Under the pieces are notes generated by a model. The model did not search any database. It worked only from the letters and a program-made list of their open reading frames with translations, and was not told the DNA's origin. 20,121 nt of DNA, taken from NCBI GenBank assembly GCA_023451265.1, contig JAEYAG010000246.1, positions 1-20,121 on the forward strand, read 5' to 3'. Positions 14,952 to 20,121 of this stretch are shown here, in pieces. This stretch comes from Actinomycetes bacterium. Its GTDB lineage: Bacteria > Actinomycetota > Actinomycetes > Actinomycetales > Microbacteriaceae. The position numbers and the translations under genes are program-made. Position 1 is the first letter of the stretch. Each line of letters opens with the position of its first letter.

Positions 14952-17890
14952 TCTCTGTCGCTCCCCGCTGCGCCGGCCTGATCGCCCGGGTCGGTCTGAT
15001 CACCCATGCCGGTCTGATCGTCGGTATCCGCGCCGGATGCCGAGGGGGTGGAAGGCTCGGCCTCGTCGGCCGGTCCGGCGTCCAGCAGCGACGTGATCGC
15101 ATCCACACCGTCGTCCTCGACCGGCTCGACGTCATCCGCCCCGTCGACCTCCGGGCCGTCGGCGTCCGGACCCGCGGCGTCCGGCTCGTCGGCGCTCTCG
15201 TCGCGGGGTGCGCCCGCGGCGACATCCGCGGACCGTGATTCGTCGAGCGGGTCGGCCGTCCCAATGTCTTCGGCGACCAGCTGCTGAGCGTCGGCGGTCG
15301 GCGTGTCTGGCGTCGGCGTGGACGGCGCGTCCGCGCCCACCGCGCTCGTGCGGTTGCCCGCCCCGCGTGGTCCGTCCTCCAGCGCCTGGCGGAGCTCGGC
15401 GTCCCCCATGCCCACGAGCTCCTGCGCGGACTCGAAGCTCTGCTTGACATACTCGAGGATGACGAGCACGGCGATGAGCAGCAGGCACCACACCACCCAG
15501 ATGCCGAGCATCGTCGCCTTGCCGCCCGGGACCAGCCACGCGATCACGCCGAGCACAGCGAGCCCGGCGACTCCGGTGAGAACGGTCGCCTTCAGCAGCG
15601 CCCCGTAGCGGCGACGAAACGAACCGGCGCGCCGTCGCAGGTCGTGACCGTACTCCTGTCGGTCCGACAGCGCGTGCAGGATGTGCGTCAGGCGGTAGCC
15701 GCCCCCGGTGATCTGCACGTCCTCCGCGATCAGCAGATCGGTGGCGGCGATCTCGCGGTTGAACACCCGGTTCAGGTTCGCCAAGCGGCGCCGCAGCACG
15801 AGCCCGAGTAGGAACGCGAGCGCGACGAAGACGGCCAGGGTGCCGATGAAGCGCCAGTAGTGGGCGCCGTAGAACCCGGCGATGGTCTCGCGCATCGCGT
15901 CGATGCCGTACGTGAAAGGCAGCACGGGGTATATCGCGCGGAAGAATCCGGGCATCATCTCGATCGGGTACAGCCCCGACGCCCCCGGGATCTGCATGAT
16001 CACGAGCAGGATGCACAGCCCGCGGCCGACATGCCCGAACGACACGCAGAGTGCGTAGATGATGCTGACGTAGGCGAGCGCGATCAGCACGCCAGTCCCG
16101 ACGTAGGCGACGGCGCTGACCGTGTGGATGCCGATGACGAGGTTGCCGATGCAGACGATCAGCGCCTGCGCGACGGCGAGCATCGCGAACAGCAGGAACC
16201 GGCCCACGTACGCCTGGCGCACCGTGATCCCCGCCACCCCTTCGGCGTCCACCTCGGTCTTGAAGATCACCATGAGCACGAACGCGCCGATCCAGAGCGA
16301 GAGATTGGTGAACAGCGCCGCCATCGCCGAGCCGTAGGACGCCACCGGGAACAGCACATTCTCGTCGACCTGTACGGGCTCGGCGATGAACTGCGCGACC
16401 TGCTCCGGGTCCAGCCCCGTCAGTGTACTCAGCCCCGACCAGGCAGACGCCGCGCTCAGGGCGACCAGGTCGGTGCGCGCCACCCCGAGTCCGTCCTGGA
16501 TGCTCGCGAGGTCGCCGTCGAGACTCGTCAGCGCGTTCGAGGTCGAGGCCAGCTGTGTATCGAGACCCGCGAGCAGCAGGTCGGCCTGGGTGAGCTGCCC
16601 TCGCTGCGCCTGCACTGCGGCCGAGAACGATCCGGCCGCCGCCGAGAGGGCGGACATCGCACGGTTGAGCCCGGGCACGGAGGTGGTGAGGACGTCGCGC
16701 AGATTGGTCGCCGCCGCCTGCGCCTGTGTCAGCGCTGAGTCGACGGCGTCGACGGATGCCTGGATCGCGGCGATCGTGTCCGCCACACCGTTGTTGAGCG
16801 CTTTCAGATCTGCCAGCAGCTTCTGATCGGTCTGGTTGCGCTGCTCGAGCGCGGAGATCACCTCGGTGAGCCGCTGCGCGGTCTCCGCGTCGACACCCGC
16901 GCCGTCCGCGATCTCCTGGAGATGCGCGATCGCGGCCGCATTCGCCTCGACCACGGCGGAGACCTCGTCGATCGCGGCATCCACCCCGTCGCCGGCCTGC
17001 TGCAGCACCCGGTTTAGGTCGGTCATCGAGACGCGGACGGACGCTGAGGCATCCGCAAGCGCCGTCACCCCGTCCACGTACGCGGACGTCGCGGCACCCG
17101 TGAAGACGAGGATCTCCTGCTGCGCATCGTCGATGATCGTCTGGGCCTGCGCGATCGCGGTCTGCACGTCCTGCAGGGTCTGGTCGGCGTCGTCGAGCGT
17201 CGCCCGTGCCGACGACAGCGTGTCGCGCGAATCCAGCAGCCCGCTGTTCAGATCGGCGATGTCCTGGCGCGCGGCCCCGATCGTCTCCGCCGCCTCGTCC
17301 AGCTCGCTCAACGCGTCGCCGCGCGCCGTAAGCAAGCCCTGCTCCGCGGAGTCTCCGGCGTTCTTGAGCGCGCTGGTCGCCGCTTCCGCGACCTGTTCCG
17401 TGAAGGCCTGGGTGATCTGCCGATCTAGGGTCGAGGCTCCCACATCGGTGATCTTCGGAGCGATCGCGCTGGACTTCTCGTTGACGTAGTAGATGAGGGC
17501 GGGCTGTGTGAATTCGCCGGACGTGATGCTGAGCAGGTCGCTGCTGAAGTCGGCGGGGATGACGATCGCGGCGTACACGGCACCCGAGGCGACTGCGTCG
17601 TGGGCCGCGGCCTCACTCATGAATTGCCAGCCGAGTTGGTCGTTGTTCTCCAGCCGCTCGACCACCTGTGCGCCGACGTCGACGGAGCCGGTGAGGTCGG
17701 AGGTCGCTCCCTCGTCGAGGTTGACCACCGCGACGCCGATGTTCGAGGTGTTCGAATACGGGTCCCAGAACGCATTGATGTTGAACCATGCGTACAGGGC
17801 CGGGGTGACGAGCACGCCGATGACGATCACCCACGTCTTACGGGCGCGCGCGAGGCGACCGATGTCCCGCGTGAAGACGCGCCAACTCAT
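14948..17890 (-). CDS. YhgE/Pip family membrane protein with C-terminal extension (first copy in operon)
   Basis: The 980-aa protein has an N-terminal helix (about 18-38) ending YAWFNINAFWDPYSNTSNIGVAVVNLD, then GAVYAAIVIPADFSSDLL and NEKSSAIAPKIT, a long Ala/Asp/Gln-rich coiled coil (about 150-510), and five C-terminal helices starting near 523. Unlike its neighbour it continues past about 724 with a basic linker (DLRRRAGSFRRRYG), two more helices (about 764-785 and 790-813) and an acidic, Pro/Asp/Glu-rich tail (about 839-980) with near-repeats of TDDQTGMGDQ. It is the first gene of the operon and overlaps the second copy by 4 nt. The ATG at 17890 fits family alignment; the in-frame extension upstream is junk. 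The role is probably an envelope transporter or scaffold; the substrate is unknown. Confidence 0.87.
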   Translation of the reverse strand: MSWRVFTRDIGRLARARKTWVIVIGVLVTPALYAWFNINAFWDPYSNTSNIGVAVVNLDEGATSDLTGSVDVGAQVVERLENNDQLGWQFMSEAAAHDAVASGAVYAAIVIPADFSSDLLSITSGEFTQPALIYYVNEKSSAIAPKITDVGASTLDRQITQAFTEQVAEAATSALKNAGDSAEQGLLTARGDALSELDEAAETIGAARQDIADLNSGLLDSRDTLSSARATLDDADQTLQDVQTAIAQAQTIIDDAQQEILVFTGAATSAYVDGVTALADASASVRVSMTDLNRVLQQAGDGVDAAIDEVSAVVEANAAAIAHLQEIADGAGVDAETAQRLTEVISALEQRNQTDQKLLADLKALNNGVADTIAAIQASVDAVDSALTQAQAAATNLRDVLTTSVPGLNRAMSALSAAAGSFSAAVQAQRGQLTQADLLLAGLDTQLASTSNALTSLDGDLASIQDGLGVARTDLVALSAASAWSGLSTLTGLDPEQVAQFIAEPVQVDENVLFPVASYGSAMAALFTNLSLWIGAFVLMVIFKTEVDAEGVAGITVRQAYVGRFLLFAMLAVAQALIVCIGNLVIGIHTVSAVAYVGTGVLIALAYVSIIYALCVSFGHVGRGLCILLVIMQIPGASGLYPIEMMPGFFRAIYPVLPFTYGIDAMRETIAGFYGAHYWRFIGTLAVFVALAFLLGLVLRRRLANLNRVFNREIAATDLLIAEDVQITGGGYRLTHILHALSDRQEYGHDLRRRAGSFRRRYGALLKATVLTGVAGLAVLGVIAWLVPGGKATMLGIWVVWCLLLIAVLVILEYVKQSFESAQELVGMGDAELRQALEDGPRGAGNRTSAVGADAPSTPTPDTPTADAQQLVAEDIGTADPLDESRSADVAAGAPRDESADEPDAAGPDADGPEVDGADDVEPVEDDGVDAITSLLDAGPADEAEPSTPSASGADTDDQTGMGDQTDPGDQAGAAGSDRE
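14974..15022 (-). repeat. Short imperfect repeats in the YhgE/Pip acidic tail
   Basis: Near-repeats of ggtctgatc on the plus strand (two exact, a third as gcctgatc) encode DDQTG, GDQTD and GDQAG at the extreme C-terminus. The tail is low complexity and likely disordered. Confidence 0.5.
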
Positions 17891-17903
17891 ATGCACTCTG
17901 CAG

Positions 17904-17935
17904 ATCCTAACGGTTGCTTGCACATCATTGTGCAA
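17904..17935 (-). promoter_or_regulatory. Promoter and TetR-type operator of the YhgE/Pip-TetR operon
   Basis: A perfect 18-bp palindrome with 7-bp arms, TTGCACA-TCAT-TGTGCAA (17918-17935), lies 28 bp upstream of the ATG. On the minus strand a -10 box TAGGAT (17904-17909) follows the palindrome by 8 bp, so the operator covers the -35 region. Size and symmetry fit a TetR-family dimer site, and the operon's own TetR is the obvious candidate. The 5' untranslated stretch is very short (about 6-8 nt). Confidence 0.65.
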
Positions 17936-17960
17936 CTTCTTTGTCGGCGGTCGGCGAGAG

Positions 17961-18122
17961 TTACTCTGCGGACGCTGCGGAAGACAGCTCCAGGAGTCGG
18001 CGTGCGAGTGTCTCCTCGACGACGAGTTCGGTGATGAGACCGGCCGCGAGCGCACCGCGCAGCGCGGCGAGCTTCGACGGGCTCGACACGGCGCACAGGC
18101 GGCGCGGGGCGAACACCTCTTG
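17961..18122 (-). pseudogene. C-terminal relic of a SorC-type sugar-binding regulator
   Basis: A minus-strand reading ending at TAA (17961-17963) gives EVFAPRRLCAVSSPSK, ALRGALAAGLITELVV and DE-like EETLARRLLELSS. This matches the last part of the SorC/DeoR-type sugar-phosphate-binding domain (a pattern of V-A-V-S-G, K, A-I-R-A-A-L-R-G-G-L, L-V-T-D-E-A-T-A). Only about 50 codons are left, an in-frame TAG lies a few codons before the match begins, and the HTH and sugar site are gone. It lies directly upstream of the YhgE/Pip promoter. The family call rests on a short stretch, so I hold it loosely. Confidence 0.5.
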
Positions 18123-18318
18123 ATCAGGGATTTGTCGCTAATCACACGTCTCGCGGTGGCACGATGTGGCGCGGGCCTCGCCGGCAACCTCAACCGGATT
18201 CCGGCTGCTGAGCGACCCCGCTCTCCCGAGCAAGGTGCACTCGTGCCCCCCTCGTGCCACGCCGAACGGCCATTCCTGTTCATTGCTGTCCTCCTCTGTC
18301 CATTGAGAGAAGGCACGA
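18123..18318. other. Non-coding stretch with an orphan strong ribosome site
   Basis: Between the SorC relic and the nrdF terminator I see no recognisable gene. One item stands out: a strong minus-strand GAGGAGG (18290-18296) 6 nt before an ATG at 18283. The codons after it (MNRNGRSAWHEGG...) match nothing I know and run without a stop into the YhgE/Pip frame, which is common in GC-rich DNA. It is probably the 5' end left by a deleted gene. Confidence 0.35.
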
Positions 18319-18360
18319 GAGAGGCCCGAATCCGCAGAATTCCGCGGATCCGGGCCTCTC
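18319..18360 (-). terminator. Long hairpin terminator of the nrdE-nrdF operon
   Basis: A 42-bp near-perfect palindrome starts 36 nt after the nrdF stop. Its arms begin GAGAGGCCCG and CGGGCCTCTC, and only two opposed pairs are mismatched (18329/18350 and 18336/18343). The centre is GAATTC. Its stability and position make it the probable end of the nrd transcript. Confidence 0.75.
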
Positions 18361-18361
18361 A

Positions 18362-18379
18362 CCGGCCGTTTCGGGCCGG
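18362..18379 (-). terminator. Second, compact hairpin after nrdF
   Basis: CCGGCC - 6 nt - GGCCGG lies between the nrdF stop and the larger hairpin. It is a very GC-rich stem that could act with the longer one as a tandem terminator or protect the mRNA 3' end. Confidence 0.5.
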
Positions 18380-18395
18380 AGTCAGAATCGGGAGG

Positions 18396-19376
18396 TCAGA
18401 AGTCCCAGTCGTCGTCCTCGGTGGCAACCGCCTTGCCGATGACGTACGAGCTGCCCGACCCGCTGAAGAAGTCGTGATTCTCGTCGGCGTTGGGCGAGAG
18501 CGCCGACAGGATCGCCGGGTTCACGTTGGTCACCTGCGCGGGGAACATCGGCTCGTAGCCGAGGTTCATCAGCGCCTTGTTCGCGTTGTAGTGCAGGAAC
18601 TTCTTGACGTCCTCGGTCAGGCCGATGCCGTCGTAGAGGTCCTGCGTGTACTGCACCTCGTTGTCGTAGAGCTCGTACAGCAGCGAGAACGTGTAGTCCT
18701 TCAGCTCATCGCGCTCGGCCTGGCTGAGCTTCTCGAGCCCCTTCTGGAACTTGTAACCGATGTAGTACCCGTGCACGGCCTCGTCGCGGATGATGAGGCG
18801 GATGATGTCGGCGGTGTTCGTCAGCTTGGCCTTGCTCGACCAGTACAGCGGCAGATAGAAGCCCGAGTAGAACAGGAACGACTCCAGCAGGGTCGAGGCG
18901 ACCTTGCGCTTGAGGGGCTCGTCGCCGCGGTAGTAGTCCATGACGATGCGCGCCTTCTTCTGAAGGTTCTCGTTCTCCACCGACCAGCGGAACGCGTCGT
19001 CGATCTCCGGCGTCGAGCACAGCGTCGAGAAGATCGACGAGTAGCTCTTGGCGTGCACCGACTCCATGAACGCGATGTTCGTGTAGACGGCCTCTTCGTG
19101 CGGCGTGATGGCGTCGGGGATGAGCGAAACGGCGCCCACGGTGCCCTGGATGGTGTCCAGGAGCGTCAGCCCGGTGAACACCCGCATCGTCGTCGTCTGC
19201 TCCTCGGGGGTGAGCGTCGCCCACGACTGGATGTCGTTGGACAGCGGCACCTTCTCGGGCAGCCAGAAGTTGTTCACGAGGCGGTTCCACACCTCGAGGT
19301 CCTTGTCGTCCTGGATGCGGTTCCAGTTGATCGCCTGGACGTGGTCGATGAGCTTGAGCGGCTCGGGAGGGGTCAT
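18396..19376 (-). CDS. nrdF: Class Ib ribonucleotide reductase, beta subunit
   Basis: The 326-aa protein is the radical-generating small subunit that works with NrdE to make dNTPs. The dinuclear metal ligands are in place: Asp74 (LTLLDTIQG), Glu105 and His108 (AFMESVHAKSY), Glu165 (LLESFLFYSGFY), Glu199 and His202 (IRDEAVHGYY). The radical Tyr is Tyr112. The C-terminal tail DDDWDF is the NrdE-docking tail typical of class Ib. Actinobacterial class Ib enzymes usually use a dimanganese centre with NrdI; nrdI is not in the window but may lie upstream of nrdE. GAAGGA lies 8 nt before the ATG. The gene follows nrdE by 55 bp in the same direction. Confidence 0.96.
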   Translation of the reverse strand: MTPPEPLKLIDHVQAINWNRIQDDKDLEVWNRLVNNFWLPEKVPLSNDIQSWATLTPEEQTTTMRVFTGLTLLDTIQGTVGAVSLIPDAITPHEEAVYTNIAFMESVHAKSYSSIFSTLCSTPEIDDAFRWSVENENLQKKARIVMDYYRGDEPLKRKVASTLLESFLFYSGFYLPLYWSSKAKLTNTADIIRLIIRDEAVHGYYIGYKFQKGLEKLSQAERDELKDYTFSLLYELYDNEVQYTQDLYDGIGLTEDVKKFLHYNANKALMNLGYEPMFPAQVTNVNPAILSALSPNADENHDFFSGSGSSYVIGKAVATEDDDWDF

Positions 19377-19388
19377 GATGTCAATCCT

Positions 19389-19423
19389 TCAACGGTCGTT
19401 GAGCGAGCGAAGCGAGTCGAAAC
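19389..19423. repeat. Intergenic repeat-like element between nrdE and nrdF
   Basis: The 55-bp gap holds TCAACG-GT-CGTTGA (19389-19402), a perfect inverted repeat, running into gagcgagcgaagcgagtcga, a string with three gcgag units. I recall this type of string (cgttgagcgagcgaagcgagtcgaaacg) as a dispersed intergenic element in Microbacteriaceae and related actinobacteria, but I cannot verify copy number here. It could form a small mRNA hairpin between the two cistrons. Confidence 0.55.
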
Positions 19424-19431
19424 GCAGAGCA

Positions 19432-20121
19432 TCACAGCATGCAGCTGACGCACTCGGTCATGTCGGTGCCCTCGAGCGCCATCTGCCGCAGGCGGATGTA
19501 GTAGATCGTCTTGATGCCCTTGCGCCACGCGTAGATCTGCGCCTTGTTGATGTCACGCGTGGTGGCGGTGTCCTTGAAGAACAGCGTCAGCGACAGGCCC
19601 TGGTCGACGTGCTGGGTGGCGGCGGCATACGTGTCGATGACCTTCTCGTAGCCGATCTCGTACGCGTCCTGGTAGTACTCCAGGTTCTCGTTCGTCATGA
19701 ACGGAGCCGGGTAGTAGACGCGGCCGATCTTGCCTTCCTTGCGGATCTCGATCTTCGACGCGATCGGGTGGATCGAGCTCGTCGAGTTGTTGATGTACGA
19801 GATCGACCCGGTCGGCGGCACCGCCTGCAGGTTCTGGTTGTAGATGCCGTGCTCCTGGATCGAGGCCTTCAGCTCGCGCCAGTCGTCCTGCGTCGGAATG
19901 TGGATGCCGGCGAACAGCTCCTTGACCTTGTCAGTCTGCGGCGCCCACGCGGCATCCGTGTACTTGTCGAAGAACGTCCCAGACGCGTACGTCGAGTCGG
20001 CGAACCCGTCGAAGGCGGTGCCGCGCTCGATCGCGATCTTGTTGGAGGCGCGCAGCGCGTGGAAGAGCACCGTGTAGAAGTAGATGTTCGTGAAGTCCAC
20101 GCCCTCTTCCGAGCCGTAGTA
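19432..20121 (-). CDS. nrdE: Class Ib ribonucleotide reductase, alpha subunit, C-terminal part
   Basis: The last 229 codons of the catalytic subunit are visible; the gene continues past the right edge. Recognisable parts are GVDFTNIYFYTVLFHALRAS, the substrate-phosphate loop PTGSISYINNSTSSIHPI, NEKL-like TNENLEYYQDAYEIGYEKVID, and KDTATTRDINKAQIYAWRKGIKTIYYIRLRQ. The C-terminus ECVSCML carries the CxxC pair that passes electrons from NrdH or thioredoxin to the active site. NrdE reduces ribonucleoside diphosphates using the radical made by NrdF. It is upstream of nrdF in one operon. Confidence 0.96.
   Translation of the reverse strand, partial: YYGSEEGVDFTNIYFYTVLFHALRASNKIAIERGTAFDGFADSTYASGTFFDKYTDAAWAPQTDKVKELFAGIHIPTQDDWRELKASIQEHGIYNQNLQAVPPTGSISYINNSTSSIHPIASKIEIRKEGKIGRVYYPAPFMTNENLEYYQDAYEIGYEKVIDTYAAATQHVDQGLSLTLFFKDTATTRDINKAQIYAWRKGIKTIYYIRLRQMALEGTDMTECVSCML

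Noticed and set aside
17891..18316. In-frame upstream extension of the first YhgE/Pip protein, including the ATG at 18283 with a strong ribosome site
   Set aside because: The added residues are Arg/Ser/Pro-rich, overlap the SorC relic in another frame and the operon promoter/operator, and would bury the normal N-terminal helix. The ATG at 17890 fits family length.
14948..18316. Type VII secretion (EsaA) interpretation of the YhgE/Pip proteins
   Set aside because: No WXG100 protein, EccC/EssC ATPase or other T7SS gene is in the window, so only the general family name is justified.

Overview
This window is high-GC DNA. Its codon and intergenic style (frequent ggatgcc/gcatcc strings, many leaderless genes), together with a class Ib nrdE/nrdF pair, a DUF3817 protein and a DUF4921 protein, points to an actinobacterium, most likely Microbacteriaceae (Microbacterium-like). 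That assignment is inferred from style and gene content; no rRNA or other marker is present. It looks like chromosome. I see no integrase, transposase, phage gene, tRNA, rRNA or CRISPR array.

Layout. 1-1140: a divergent pair, a PLDc_N-type membrane protein running off the left edge (-) and a NYN nuclease with a C-terminal OST-HTH/LOTUS domain (+). 1141-2713: a metabolite:H+ symporter (MHS family) with a palindromic operator in its promoter and a long hairpin terminator. 2746-4731 (-): a tightly coupled operon DoxX - FAD-linked oxidase - alpha/beta hydrolase, in which the oxidase has lost its middle and is frameshifted. 4817-7251 (+): a DUF4921 (galactose-1-phosphate uridylyltransferase-like) gene coupled to an RsmC/RlmG-type methyltransferase, closed by a bidirectional hairpin. 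7332-8137 (-): a MarR regulator coupled to a second DoxX gene. 8190-10411 (+): a P1B-type copper ATPase with a CPH motif and a His-every-third-residue N-terminus, behind a CsoR-like palindrome. 10444-11888: a half-length VOC gene, a DUF3817 gene and a decayed acyl-CoA ligase. 12102-17890 (-): two YhgE/Pip membrane proteins and a TetR regulator in one operon, with a TetR-like operator at its promoter. 17961-18395: a relic of a SorC-type regulator and two strong hairpins. 18396-20121 (-): nrdF and the 3' part of nrdE.

How the parts work together. The housekeeping anchor is the nrdE-nrdF ribonucleotide reductase. The rest is accessory: metal efflux, small redox-associated membrane proteins (two DoxX paralogues) and a self-contained TetR-YhgE/Pip module likely tied to envelope stress or efflux. 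At least four genes are visibly broken or truncated (FAD oxidase, acyl-CoA ligase, VOC, SorC relic), so gene decay is a theme. Six genes have a TANNNT-like -10 box 6-7 nt before the start codon and so appear leaderless.

I find no clearly new multi-gene system. The best candidates for a closer look are the TetR-YhgE/Pip operon, with its extended first protein, and the DUF4921-methyltransferase pair.
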